Shown here: positions 36,501 to 49,472 of the stretch, one piece after another
Layout: every line of letters starts with the position of its first letter
How positions within the stretch are numbered: position 1 is the first letter of the stretch
From: Volvox africanus
Taxonomy: Eukaryota > Chlorophyta > Chlorophyceae > Chlamydomonadales > Volvocaceae
Length of the DNA: 64,000 bases
Direction: 5' to 3'
NCBI GenBank assembly: GCA_030268105.1
Contig: BSDZ01000086.1
Span: forward strand, 3,178,501-3,242,500
The notes under the pieces: model-generated
Database searches by the model: none
The model's input: only the letters and a program-made list of their open reading frames with translations
What the model was told of the DNA's origin: nothing
Translations under genes and position numbers: made by a program

Positions 36501-39500
36501 CCGAAGCGTTTACCGCCGAGGAAGACGACGGTGGCGGTGAGGCCCTTCGTGCCACAGCGCGACTGGCTTGCTGCACCGCCAGCGTGCATGCAGACACGGC
36601 CTCTTGCGCCAGGCCACCGAAGATTTTCGGGTCTACTGCACGGTACAATTTTGATAGTACCAGCAGCGTCGCCCGCAACGGAGGGAACAACGTTGCGTAG
36701 GGATCGGTACCACCAGCGGCGGCGACAGCAATGGCTGCAGCCTCAAGGCCGTTCCTGTCGGCATTGCCGCCAGCGCCGTCAGTTGAGGCGGAGGTTGAAG
36801 CAGGCAGCGGCGTCCCGGCAGCACCCGCAGCTGCGGCTGCGGCTGCCTGGCGCTCCAACTTGGCGGGATAGTCAGTGTCCTCGGGGCTGAGGACGTAGCC
36901 GGAAATCTTGTCGCGAATGTATGCCTGCACGCGAAAGATGAGGCGGCCCTGCACATCCGCCAGGCAGCGGGCCAGCAGAGGCTTGAGGGCCTCTCCGCCG
37001 ATACCGCGGCGGGCCAGCTGCTCACCTAGCACCTGATGTTCAAAATCCATGAGGGATTTTGATGGAGGATGGGACAAAGGGCACACGATATTTTTATAAT
37101 GCAGGACAAAGAGTGAAGGCAACAGATAGCAAAACATTATAGAAGGCAAGGGGATGAGAGCCGACAAGCCTACCTCATGTTTCAAAATGTCCACCAGCTC
37201 ACACAGCTCGTCCTGGTCCTGCATGATCACAACCGCCGGACGCAGTTGATCGTATAGCATGGTCGCCAGCGGCTCCAGGAGGGGCGCCAGCGCGTCAGCG
37301 GAGGATGGCAGCACCGGCCGAGGCGGCGCCGCAGCTGTTCCGGCAGTTGATTTGGCTCCAAGTCCTGTTGTGGTCTTCGGAGGTGGCTGCGAATCCTACG
37401 TGCGCGGCAGTTAGGACACGGGGCTAAGCGCAGGAGGACGGTAGGCCTACAAATTCACAACCCCTCTCACAGGTAGCAGATGGAATGGAGCCCTGTGAAG
37501 CGTCCTCATAACGCTCTTAACACTGATCCCTTGCGAAATCTGGTTTGTGACGGGCCTCATTCTAAATAGAAGGGCCCTCAGCCCGCCTCATGCAGGCGGG
37601 TGCTCGCCCAGTATGTGCGAGAAACGTGGTACGGGCGGTGTACGAGGAGGACCCCCGACACGGTACAGAGCGAGCGCTCGTACTTGGTTCGTGTTGGCTG
37701 TCAACGACGTAGCAATGGCTCCCCTCGCAGGACTGCTGCTGGAACCCGCCCTAGCCTCAACCTTCCAGATATCTACGATCTATACCATGTACCGTGGATG
37801 CCCTAATTTTCCTGCTGTCACAGTGATCCCATGCTGTGATCCGTGAAGCCGGCGCGGCATTAGCCTTCGCATCTTCTCACCAGTGAAGAGAAGAGAGTTT
37901 TCCCATCGGCCTGCTATTACTGGCATGGTCCCCCCCAGGCGGACTCCCATCACGGCCATTTATCCGCCCTCGTGGTCCCCTTCACAAAACCAATCACCAC
38001 CCATCCGCAGTCTTCCTTCGCCCTGCGGTACCTGCGCCTGCTGCCCTGGAAAGAAGTGCTCGAACAGCTGCACCTCAAGCTGGCACACCTAAGGGCGGGT
38101 ACGAAACGTCGAGTTGATGGGAGCGGCAAGGTATTTTGGGCGGAGGGAGAGACAGCACGTGTCGAAACAGATTGTCAATGCGAAGGGCGCGGAGGGACGA
38201 GCTAGGGTGGGCTCAAAAAGAGATACTACATCACCAAAACCAAAACACCAGAAAGCGCATATTAGGATGGGCAAAGAGTTTGTTACTGGCAATCTATCTT
38301 GAAGATGTTATGGCAGCAGCGTGGCAGTGTCCGAGTCAGGTGCGCAATCAGGGTGCCGTACTGAAGCAAGAGCTGAAACCCCATCACGCAGGGCCCGCGC
38401 CTCTTCATCCCCTCCACCCACCCGGCTCAAGTGCTCGCAGCCGTTGCGTGTAAACAAGGGTAACGCCAGCGCGCCGTACTGTTTGATCCTGTGGTTCACG
38501 TACGGCCCTATGAGCGCCAACCGCGCCTGCGCGTACAGACTATGACACTCTGTCAGCAGCCGCATGTACTCGGGACGACCGGCCCGCGCCTCCACTTCCC
38601 GGAGCAAACCTGTGAGGGCGAGCGAGGGGCCCCCGAATGGAGGGTGGTTTGCTGCGAGTGGCGCAAGCCAAGGTCCAAAATCCGGTGGACGAACGAGCGA
38701 GGTATACATATACACACTGACACAATCACGACCTAACCGGGGAGATTCATGGTGAGCTTCACGGCAGCCGCCCCGTTGTGAGTCGGTACCTCGTGCAGCT
38801 TCGTCTCCCCACACAGTCTGCCGCAACGCGATACACATTTCCACGATGGCATCTTAAGCTTACAGCAGATGTCGATGCATCCGCATCCAAGGTTACGGAC
38901 AATAGGGAAGTGGAAGCGGAAGCGCCCTTGCCCCACCTAATGGCGCTGCCCCACCGAGGCTCCTGCGCGCGGACACGGCCGGGGCCAAGCTCTACCTATG
39001 GTGTATTGAGGGATCCGATCCCGGCCATCTCGCCGCGAACTCGACAAGTGGAGTCACCACAACCCAACCCAGGCCATTCCCACCCCCTCGTCCCGCGCCG
39101 CGCCGCACTGCGCCATCCCACATACCTTTTAAGTTAGGCTCCGCTGCTGCCCGGAAGCGCACATACAGCATCGGCACCTCGGCGCCCTCAGCTAGCTGCG
39201 GCACTTGACCACCGCCGGAGACCGTTGGGGCTGATGTGCCGTTGGCGACGGAGCTGCTACCATTTGTAGCCGCCGTCGCCGTCCCGTTGGTTCCCGCCCC
39301 CACCCCTGCCGCCGCCTGCTGAATAGCCGTCTGCACCTGCTGCACTGCAGCTCGTAGCACCTGCTGTACCTTGCCGCGAACTGCCGTTAGCGCGCGGCCC
39401 TGCGAAAACAAAGATCGCCTCAGAATAAAAGCCAAAGGACACATTACACGGGCAGGTGGAGCGCGGGAGAAGTGTCCTTTGCTCGATACAGCTGCTAGCG

Positions 39501-41212
39501 CCCGAGCAAAGGCGGTCAAATCAGCGATAATAAGAAAACCGCAATTGCAAGCGCATACTACTGGCCGGCTGGGACCTCGCGCAAGGCTTTACGCTACCAA
39601 CATGGAGGATTATGGTGCAGTGCCAAAACGACATTCAAAAAGGCCAACCGACCCCGCGAGCGTATCCAAAAATGGTTGAGCGACCGACCATGCGCCAGGC
39701 CTGCTGACTATCGGAGTTAGCCTCCCTAAGTGACAGAAACATCCAGTCTTAAGTGCTGGCAACGCCCGGGCGGTTATTCCCAATGGAGCTGGGCCCCCAT
39801 AACGCGATCCAACCGGCTCCCGGGTTCCCAATATTGCCCGCCGTCACCTGTAGCTGCCTAAACTTGGCGCTGTACTGCTGAGCATCCGCATACTGCGGGT
39901 TGTTAGCCACGTAGGCCATGCAGTCGTCGAGCTTGCGCAAAAGAGCCATGAACTGGTCAGCATCTAGAGACAGCTGCGCCGCTGCAAACTGAGCATACAC
40001 GTGTTCGAACTCATCAAAGAAGCGCAATTTGGCTCGGATGGCTTCCGCCAACTCTACCAACGCCTCCTTCTGGCGAACCAGCTGCTCGCAGGATGCATGC
40101 AGCGAGCGGGAGCGGGACACCACATCGCGATGCTGCGCCTGGAGCGTCTCAAAGGCCTCCAACGTCAAGTCCACCTGGGGGGGACCGTGCGTGCATGAGA
40201 AACGAGCCGCCATGTACTTGTACTTTCAGACCCAAGTGTGAAGTGGAAGGACTCCGCCAGTAAACGGAATGATTGGAAAGGTGTCAGTACCCTGGCGCGT
40301 GTCAGTAACCCATACATATGGTGCAGATGCCGGTTGCTTGAAGGAAATTTGAAAGATAAGGAGGCCGTGTACAACTCAACCAGGGTTTGGGTGTGCTTTC
40401 TTTAACCAAAGTCGCCCCAACACTCCTCCGTCCTCCACGGAAGCTTCTCTGCGCCAATGCTGGGTCTCGGTCCTTTAAGGTGAACCCCTGCCCGTGCGAA
40501 GCCCACCCATGCTCCGGCGAAAATACCCACCTTGGCCAGAATGTTCTCGCAAGAGGCGACATGACTGCTAAGCAGGTCTGCATAGCGCTTGTACTTTTCC
40601 TCCGTTTCTGAGGCACAAGCTGCCTCTAGTTCCGAGTGCCACTTGTGGAATTGGCTGGTGTTATGCAGCACGGCGTCCTCCAACGTGCCTACATAAGTGT
40701 CCTTGCTGTGGCTCTCCGCCGACTCCACGGTGGAGCGCTGCTCGTCGATGACCTGCCGATGCCCAACCGGGGAGCCGTGGGAAGGATGGGTGAGGGAGCT
40801 GAAGGACGTGTCACTGACGCTAATAAGGGCATGCGACTGACGCGAAAGTCGTTGAAGCAGAGCAACTTCATAACTCTCATATGTCTTTAGACCTATTGGC
40901 CCAGCGGCAATCAGCGCTAAAGCTGACCGGCAGAGCCTGGCTAAAAGATCAACTTACGTGCGAAGGCAACGGCCTTTGCGAGCAAAATTGACCAAGTCCC
41001 TCAATTGCTCGGAGCTGGCTTTCACTAAGAGCCGCTGTCTTCTCCCAGATCGCAGCCTGCAGCAGGCAGTTGGTGAGCATAACCCTGCCCGTTAACCGAG
41101 CCTCACCATCTGGAGCCGATCAACCCCATTCCTGACGTACCACATTGTAGCTTTTTGATGCAACCCCGCCGAGCGGCTTATTAGGACCCTTCACTCCACT
41201 ACCTGTTGACAT
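33581..41212 (-). CDS. COG3: Conserved oligomeric Golgi complex subunit 3
   Basis: Lobe A subunit of the COG complex, which tethers retrograde vesicles at the Golgi. Thirteen exons keep frame throughout: 41212-41141, 41056-40958, 40752-40531, 40174-39848, 39399-39126, 38609-38362, 38088-38032, 37395-37174, 37032-36335, 35880-35745, 35048-34977, 34435-34355, 34101-33913 and a terminal exon 33661-33581, giving 925 residues (human about 828, Arabidopsis about 784). Landmarks: AAIWEKTAALSESQLRAI near the N-terminus, the N-terminal Sec34-type coiled region (LDDCMAYVANNPQYADA), VCQLEVQLFEHFFP, DELCELVDILKHEV, LYRAVDPKIFGGLAQEAVSA, LREQIVPFDVDFAVTDIDLD and the C-terminal KSNIAEAHGQIAKLLLTEYS ending in LLDNL. 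The extra length is Ala/Gly/Ser-rich insertions. No missing conserved block was seen. Confidence 0.96.
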
Positions 41213-42615
41213 TTTGCTTAGTGCCTCACCGCCCCGACCCGCGCACAAGGCGCAGGCTCTCTATGTCATCACCAATCCAGATCATGCAGAAAGGCAATGC
41301 ACTTAACGGGATGTTGCAAGTTTAGTGGCTTTAGTGGTTTCGCAGCTGTAAAAACAAAGTTCGTGCTATGTAATAAAAAATTGTGATAAGCAGTAATAAT
41401 AAAATCAAGATTGACAGTGCTATGGTGACAGGTGCCGAAACCGAAGGCAGTTGAGCTGTTGGGCATGCACAGATCACCGATGGGCGCTTTACTATGCTGT
41501 GAAAGCTATGTCCATTATTAAATAAACATTACTTTATCAATCACTAAAGGACTATACCTTGTTACTTCTTATAGGCTGAACTTAAGATACATAAATCACC
41601 AAAGAGCGCTTGCAAGCAAACAGCAGAAAAGGATATGACCAATCATATACATAGAGACATATGATAAAGCATTTTAAGTCGTATTGAATTTGAGTGGCGG
41701 CGTTTCCCTATGCTTGGACTGGCTAATGGAGGTAAGCCGACAGGAAATGATTAGTGCTAACTTACGCCTCTATCTTATTTATTGTGATGTTGTGGAATTA
41801 ATAGAGTCGGTTATTGGGTTTTGCTGGCCACGGTGGTTCGGCTGCCAGTGTTTCCCCCTTCCCTTTTGTATTTCCCTCCCCCGGGTCCAATTTCCGCATC
41901 AGTCATCTGACGCCTCCAAGACCACCGTAATGATACGTTACACATATATTGTTCTTGCTCTGCACGCGCATTTTGTCGGAGCCCTGCAAAATCCCGCCAC
42001 GCACCTGACCTGGCCACAGTGAAGGCTTCACTTTTCCGCGCAAGCCAGGTCATTCGTACGTCCCCGTGACTGTCACTGTGTTCACCACTTTTCTACCCTT
42101 GCCTAAGCTCCCGCTTACTCCCATTATGACCTTCAGTTTCCGTGGGGCCCCTGTCTGCACGCCACCTGGACGGCAGCACACGGTGCAATGCTCTGTGCCA
42201 CCACGGCTGGAGCCTGACGACCTACGGTGGCACCAGCTCAAGCAACCGCGCCAGCAGCAGGCATGGCGATTGTTCTCCATTGGGCAGCTCGGTTGCGCTC
42301 TCGGGCAGGAGCGCAATGCCGGTGGAAGGCTGCTGTGTGAACAGATCTACTTGGGTTTGCCATGCGGCGGTGCAGGTGGCCCGCCGGTCACCACTGCGGC
42401 TACAAGGGCGCGGTGGTGAGGTGAGCTAATCCGTAGGGGTAGTTATACTCATGAACTGGTAGATCATCAGTTTTGGACAGCAGCATCATGGGGGCGCACC
42501 GACGAGGTGCAGCGTCCAGGGGTAATCGCGCTTCAAGTGGCTAGGTACTTAGCGTTGCTCTAAACACGCATGGTCCATGCTGTGGTGGTCCATGCCTGCT
42601 GTGGTCCTGCCACAG
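41213..42615. other. Spacer with a possible 5' exon of the Deg-like gene
   Basis: AT-rich, gene-poor to about 42050. A plus-strand segment ending at a GTGAGC donor after 42420 is open and Ser/Arg-rich, and may be an N-terminal exon of the Deg-like gene that follows. Its start could not be fixed. The COG3 promoter should lie just right of 41212. Confidence 0.35.
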
Positions 42616-45600
42616 CCGCAGTCAGGCAGCGAGGGCCTGCGAGAGCCGTCGTCGGAGCAGGAGGGCACCGAGCTGGCAGAGAAGGCGGGCGAGATGGCCG
42701 CCAATCTTCTGCCGGGAGTGGTGCGGGTGCAATGCGTGCAGGATCTGCCGCGATTCGACCTGCCGCTGCTGTTGGGCAGTTTTAGGTGAGGCTTGCGGCC
42801 CTCGATCCCCATGTCGTGCGTTGCGGACTTGCATGCTTTGCACAGTTGCGGACAAGTGCCCAATCATCCAGCAGGTTGTATCCAGCCACATAGCCCGACA
42901 CATGTAGGCTGGGGCAGCAGAGGGAGTGCTGGTAGCTCACGGTGAAGCCACGTGAAAACGTCTAATGAACGAGGGGGAGGTATAGAGAGAAAGACGTAGA
43001 GAAAGAGACCCGGGGTTGATTAAGTACCTTCCCGGGTGGGCACAGTAATATTGACAACCAAGCGTGCGTAAATCAACTCCTATGACGTGGTGCCAGCTGA
43101 TGGATACGGAAAGACAGTGAGCCGGATCGGAATGTGATACGGCATTTCGGAGCCGTGCTGGGGCGAGTTGAGGGTGGGGTAGCCGCATGGTCGCTGTGAT
43201 GGGCGGTTGGCGGGATGTCTTAGCAGCATGATCCCCTCCCGCAACAGGGCCTAACGTGCGCATGAAGGGCGACAGGGGTTGCTGATGACGTAGTCATAAT
43301 CAGCTCAACTCTGGTCCGCGGGCCGGCTATTCATTCATCCGGCGGTTGCCACATCAGGCTTGCTGGCTGACCCTTCTGAGTATGTAGGTCATCAACCTGC
43401 AACGCTGTGGCGGTATCGTACGGTGATGGATCGTACCTTTTGGCACCCGCAGCCAGCGTGGTCTACGGCTCGCAGGTTCGACTGCAGTGGGTGGTGGGCT
43501 GAAGAAGGTGGGGGGAAGGGGAAGTGGAAGCGACTAGTGTAGCCGGTGATATGATTTGTGCGGCTGATCCGTTGGTTCAGCTACAACGACAATGACAGGG
43601 TCGGTTGGTAGTGGGCTGTGTGGACGGCTCTTGTGCAAGACGCGCTAGGGCATTCCGATGCCGGGGCCAGGGGAAATATCTAGAGTGACGTTTCAACGTG
43701 GGTATTCCTTCTGAAGGACCGGGAACGGTTGGTCCCCAGCGAGAACGGATTAACCTTACAAGCGGCTGATGCTGTTGATGATGCCTTCATCTACACCATA
43801 GTTTCTCACCATTTTTGGGTGTCCAGTTTTCAGTAGCCGTGCGATCGACACAATGACGCACGCTGAAAAGCGCGCGCTTAAACCAAGCATTTCAATCTAC
43901 ATCCACTGAGCACATCGCGGCATTAACCTTTCGGCTATACGGCGTCCGGCCCCCCGTGTGCTCCACCGATACGTGCCATCAGATTCGCGTGCTGCTGCCC
44001 GGCCGTGATAAGCCCTTCGTCGCCACCCTTCTACACCTTGGCATGGAGTGCGAGCTAGCGGTGCTGGGCGTGGACGCACCAGAGTTCTGGGATGCGGTGA
44101 TGCCTTATGAACTTGCATCGTACGGCCTGCCGCACTTGCAGCAGCACGTGACCGTGGTATCATACGAGGATGACCAGCCGATGCCGCGGTCGTCGTTGGG
44201 GACGGTGATGCGCACGGAGGTGGTCACGTAGGTGGATCCTTTCCGGCAGGCGTGAGCTTGTACTTCTGGCAGGTTGCTGAGCAGCCACGTGTAGGAAACA
44301 GCAAATTGCTTCACGCGGTGTGGGGCGAAGTCGGGGGCAACCCTGCGAAATCATCTCCTGACTTGCAGCAGCCGTCATGCCAAACCGCATGCAGTACCAG
44401 GCGGCGAAATTTGATTTGAATTTTGATTTGAATTTCCCGGGTTCTTTCTGCGTGAAAGGATTTAGATTTTTGCACTGCCGAAGACTATTTTCTCATGCAT
44501 GGCTGTATGGCATACACGCTGGCCACACGCGCCGTACCCGCCGTGTGACAAAATTTATGAGTTATGTTGATTCAACGGTCGATGCACAGGTACCCCTCTG
44601 CGATGCAGCGGCTGCTGGGGATAACAGTTGCCGTGGCACTCCGCAAGGACCATATCGGATCTGCTGTGGTAGATTCGCGAGGAGGTTTGCTCGGATTAGT
44701 GTTTGCACGCACGCCTGGTAGTGCAAGGGGCGGGAAGAAAGCCGGTGCCGGTGGTGGCGGTGCCGGCAGTGGCGAGCGCTGGGGTCAGGGGCGGCGGCGG
44801 GTGGGCCAGCGGCGGGGCCAGCGCGGCCAGACAGAGGCATCAGCGACGATGGTCCCTGCACCTGTCATAGAGCATTTCCTAGAAGACATCCATAGGCATG
44901 ACAGGTGGGTCGCTGCCGATAATGCATAGGGCTTACCGCGTCCACAAACCAAATGGAGCCGTGCGCGTGAGGCGGGAGGGCGGATGCGAACCGCCTCGAT
45001 CTGAAGGTTCCAACTTGTAACAAGCGGAGCAAGGTTTAGTGATACGTGCTGTGTTAAGGAAATGGGGGGGGCAAGCTAGGAAATAATAACAAAATAACAT
45101 GGGGATAGAGTTTAGGAGAGACAGAAAAAGTAGGGAAGGTCGAAAGGGAAAGCTGGTACGACGGCTGGCCGGGTAAGCAAGGCGCTGATGGGAGCGCGAC
45201 ACTGTTGAAGCGACTGGATACTGGATCTCCAGGTATCTGTGTTGCGTCATGCCGCCACTGGTGACGATGACTTACGAACCCCCTAATCGAAGCTGTGAGG
45301 CCCCAACCTGAGGGGCGCAAGAGACATGTGATGGGCTGTGGTGCCTTCCTTGAGGAGCAATCTGAGCAGCGGTTTAGTGCTTCCCGAAGATGTCAAGTGC
45401 AAACCCCAATTTGTTATAGCGGGCATGGCTCACTCAATGACCGGTTGCCCCCTGCCCTTGCCCAACTCGCAGCTACATGGGATTTCCCACTCTAGGCATT
45501 CAATGGAAACGAACGGAATCGGCGGCATTGCGGCGCTATACGGGCATGTCGCAGGACCAGACAGGTATGCTGTTGCATGGTCATGAGCTTGTGACCTGCA

Positions 45601-48399
45601 ATTTGTCCCTCCTTTCTTGGTTAGGTAATTTCCTTGTGCAGCAGCTGCTGCAAATTAAGCTTGCAGTCGCTTACTCCGTAATTTCACGCTGCGTCACGAT
45701 AGGCACATGGAAAGTGGGCGTGTTCAAGACCCTGTCAGGCGCTCAATCCCACATCTGGTCCGTCCCATGTCCCATCGCAATGTGGGAGCCCCTTGCCTCC
45801 GGGCGTCAGCGCATAAGGACGTCCTCCAGGAGGTGTAATCGCAATATAGGATTAAGTCTCCTCATCTTGAAATATCCTCGCCTAGGTGCTCGTCAAATTT
45901 AAGCCCCATACGCCTATGGGCAGTACCGGCAGCTGGCCCCTTGAGGCGATAGCTGCCTGGCTGCGCAGCCCTGGTTTGGCCCGCGATTCATCTTTCATCA
46001 CGACTTTCCTATCCCTTTCAATAGGCGTCGTCATCACTTCCGTCAATCCCACAGCAGCCCTGGCGCCGCATGCCCAGACACTGGATGTGCTGGCAGCAGT
46101 GGGGTGCGCGGCGGTCGGTAACGATGGTACGGTGGAGTTCCAGGACGGCGCTGACAACATCCACATCACCTATCATATTAGCCAGTTTCAAGTGGGTCAG
46201 ATGGGGTATGCACCGACAGCCAGCGGGTGCTGTGGGCTAACGAAATATTGGAGTCGTGCGAAGAAACTGCCTAGAACGGGATGGAGTAAAGATTTCACAC
46301 GGATGTTAATGTAAAGGAGGTGAAGAGACGCATTGCAGGGCGAGGAAGGCGAGCGTAATGCACATCGCACCCAAGTAAATGCACGGAAAAATGGCAAGAA
46401 TAACATTATCTCACTGCCCCTAGGCTCTTAACCAAGTGCCTATGACCGGTTATGACTGTCGTGAGTGGCCGGGGTGTTTTTGTATGCATCATACGGTAGC
46501 GGGGCGGGTAGGGGGAGGTCGACCCGGATTGAAATGGCTAAATGCGAGTAACTAAGAGTTGCAGCAAGACTACGCACGTGGATGTCCACCACGGTTGAAC
46601 TGTAGTTTTTGGTTACAGCATTAAAGCAACACACCCGTGGCACCGGATGCCCTTGCTGTTTCCCTGTAGAAACGTGCGCTCGGTCTCAGCTCCTCGTCAT
46701 GCTGTCATAAGGATGAACTTTCTGTCCCATAAGAAATACGATCGTAGAGCCAGCTGTTCTTCCCGGGCTCGGACCTGCACGCGGTCCAGTCGAACTTCAT
46801 CGGCCTCCCCGGCTTAGCAACACCCCTTGCCGTATAAAACCGGTTTGGTCCCTATTCCATCGTGTCCAGCGGGCTGATGGCTGAGACCATTCTTTCCTCC
46901 TTCACTTTGTACCCGTCGGTTACATTTCGTGCTGCCCATTCTTCTTTTTGCCCTTTTCCTGGAACGGCTCTTCCTTACCGGCCTCCAGGTCGGGGACCAA
47001 GTCGACCTTACCTTCATCCGCGCCGGCCAACTTTTCAAGGCGCCTGTTGTCCTGGGTGTGCCGCACCGCTTACTGCCGCTGCACCTGGGGGGACGGCCAC
47101 CTCAGTACTTGGTCGTTTCGGGGCTGGTGTTGACGGTCTTGTCGGCGCCCTTTCTGGAAGGGGCTTTCGGCCGAAGTTGGGCAGTACGCACGCCTGTGCA
47201 ATTGTTGAAGGAATGGCATAATCACCCATCCAGACCGGACGAACAGGTGGGGCGAAAAAAGGTAAAGGTTAAGCTTATAATGCGCTGTACAAATGTAGGG
47301 AAGCTACAGGGTCGGCTACAGGGGTTGAATCGGCCAAGTGGCTCAAGCTCAACATGACCTCAGGACTGCGGCAGCGTTGAAGGGCAAAGGTTATGGACCG
47401 CATATCCTGGTAACGCGCAGGATATGGCATCAGGACAACATGTGTAGAAGGGCTGATTGGCATTGGCGCAGATTAGGAAACGGCTGAGAGCTTGGATGTG
47501 AGATTGAGGAAACAGCAACCAATCCATAGGCTGGCACTGGACATGTTGACCGCAGCTCGTAATCATGTGCACTGTGCGGCCTGTGTGTGCGGTTCCCTAG
47601 GGTTTCATAGGTCGTTGCCCTGGTGGTACTGCCGGCGCAGGTGGTGGTGATCGCGGAGTGCCAAGACATGGGGCCTGGCAGCGCTACAGACGGGTACGAG
47701 CGACGGGCCGTCATGTACCAGCGTATCGTTCGTTGCAACGGCAACCCCGTCATCAACCTGACGCACTTGGTCGTCATGGTGGCTGAGGCCATCGGAAAGG
47801 TGGAGGCCGGCGGGCCAGGAAGAGCTGGCGGTCGCAGTCGACGGCGCCCCGGCACCACTGGCCTACGAGCTGCTGGCGACAGTGCGCCCATCCGCGACAC
47901 TTTTTCGAGGTTAGAAGCAGCGGACATGGCCACAATTGCGGCTGAAGGCTACTCTGTCTTAGCCCCAGCCGCTGGCGCCACAGGCAGCTTGGACGTGGGC
48001 GCCAGCGACGGGTCAGCGACATTCAGCAATGACACCGTAGCCTGGGAGCCAGGGAATGTGGACGGTGCCAGCGACGTAGCTCCAGACGCAGATCCTGCAT
48101 TTCAAACTACAGGCCACGTCGGCGGCGGGCCTCCTTACGACCCCATGAATTTGGTCCTGGAGCTGTCCAATCGGATGGTGCTAGTGTTGCCATTGAAGCG
48201 TGCTCATGAGGACACTCGCGAGATGCTCGCTGAGTACGAAGTGCAACATGCGGTTTCAGAAGATCTCCGGCCAGTGTTTGAAAAGCGGCTGCGGCTTGGC
48301 TCGAAAGCCACTTCAGGAGCCTTACCAAATGCGAGAGGCCGAGGCAGAGGCGTGGGTGGACACTTAAAGGTCATCACAAGGGATGGTGGGGCCGGGTAG
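42616..48399 (+). CDS. DEG9: Deg9-like (HtrA family) protein lacking the catalytic triad
   Basis: Exons: 42616-42785, about 43304-43383, 43983-44227, 44590-44904, 45473-45564, 46025-46191, 46989-47246, 47641-48399. From 43983 to the end every junction keeps frame. The order matches plant Deg9: protease domain (LLPGVVRVQCVQDLPRFDLP, PFVATLLHLGMECELAVLGV), first PDZ domain (GFPTLGIQWKRTESAALRRY, GVVITSVNPTAALAP, NDGTVEF), then the linker and second PDZ domain (LGGRPPQYLVVSGLVLTVLS, MYQRIVRCNGNPVINLTHLV). The catalytic Asp is Glu (44052-44054), the Ser position is Ile in DHIGSAVVDSRGG (44654-44656; no GNSGGP), the His cannot be found, and the oxyanion motif GYPxGGD is SYEDDQP. The 42785 to 43304 junction is one base out of phase. 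Hence a pseudoprotease or a decaying gene. N-terminus unresolved. Confidence 0.75.
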
Positions 48400-48548
48400 A
48401 CATCGAGCAGGCAGTTTGAGCCAAGCCAAGCGTAGACACAACAATTAACGGAAATTGACGTGAATTAATTTAACCATTTCGCTGTGTTTCCGTGCCACGA
48501 TGGCGAGTGTTGTTCACTATTAAACACTGTGGTTGCGTTGGACGTGGA

Positions 48549-48939
48549 ATGGCTGTCGGAATTTTTATCGGCTACATCGTGGTGGATGTCGCGGCATCTA
48601 CCATCCTCGACTCCTACCTTGGTAGGTCCACCTAAGGCATGCCCATGGCGCTGTACTGCCCTACTTGGGAAAGGTATGCACTCCCCCCACCAGCGTTGAT
48701 GGAGCTTTTGATTTACAGACAAGCCGCAGCACCAAAAGCCAGAGCCCAATAAGTGCATTAGTGCAACAAGTGCACCCAGTGAACCTCAAATGCTGCTTGC
48801 ATGTTTCCTATCTGCCAGGCCTGGCATCCTCTCATTCAGTTTGAATAGGATCGCCCAACTACATCGACGCTCTAAGATAATATATACAACCGGGGTCTGT
48901 GCTGGTGGCAGCCAGAACAGGTTATGGAAAAATAACTGA
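48549..48939 (+). CDS. Possible small single-pass membrane protein, 96 residues
   Basis: ATG at 48549, exon to 48621, GTAGGT donor, TTTACAG acceptor, exon 48719-48939 ending in TGA; the join keeps frame. It begins MAVGIFIGYIVVDVAASTI, a strong hydrophobic helix, then LDSYLGDKPQHQKPEPN, a charged stretch, and a longer tail of ordinary composition. Found only by splice logic, no family recognised. A second reading frame is open over the first exon, so the call is tentative. Confidence 0.3.
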
Positions 48940-49472
48940 TAGTCACCAAATCGAAGGCAGCTGGAAGTCATCCATCTATCGCCCGCTGTAGATTGGGCAT
49001 TGCAGAGATGCAAGAAGCAACGGGCGCTGCACAATAGTTCTGCCATCAGTTCATAGGTGTTCTTTAGGACCATTCATTTGCCACCCGCACGGCGTCCCAA
49101 AGACGTTTTGTGTACCTTGGAAGCTACCTTGCCCTGTGCGCCTTTCAGTTAGGCCATCTCACACCCAGACGGCCGCTTCCACCCCTGGCCGCCTCAGTGT
49201 GACCCATATGCTTCCTGAGCCAATTAGCATTACCTTTTCTATGATAGCTATAACTATATTCCTATTCTTATGAGGCTATTCCTATGAGATTATCCATGCA
49301 TGCGCATCGTTGCAGGGCCCCTCATGCGCCCTGGACGTGGGTCTGAATCTTCATTTCCACGATCGTCACGGTTCACTAATGAACGGTAACATTCTGGCCC
49401 TAACATCACAGAAGGGATAATGATGTGCGAGGTCCTCACGGCAGATATATTCCTACTCCACATGAATTCGTC
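48940..49472. other. No gene recognised
   Basis: Spacer between a plus-strand and a minus-strand gene end, so probably two 3' UTRs. It contains an imperfect CTATTCCTAT repeat near 49255-49295. Confidence 0.4.

Noticed and set aside
45886..46024. A PDZ-like extension VLVKFKPHTPMG before the Deg exon
   Set aside because: It would break phase with 45564. The acceptor before 46025 restores both phase and family alignment, so this part is intron.
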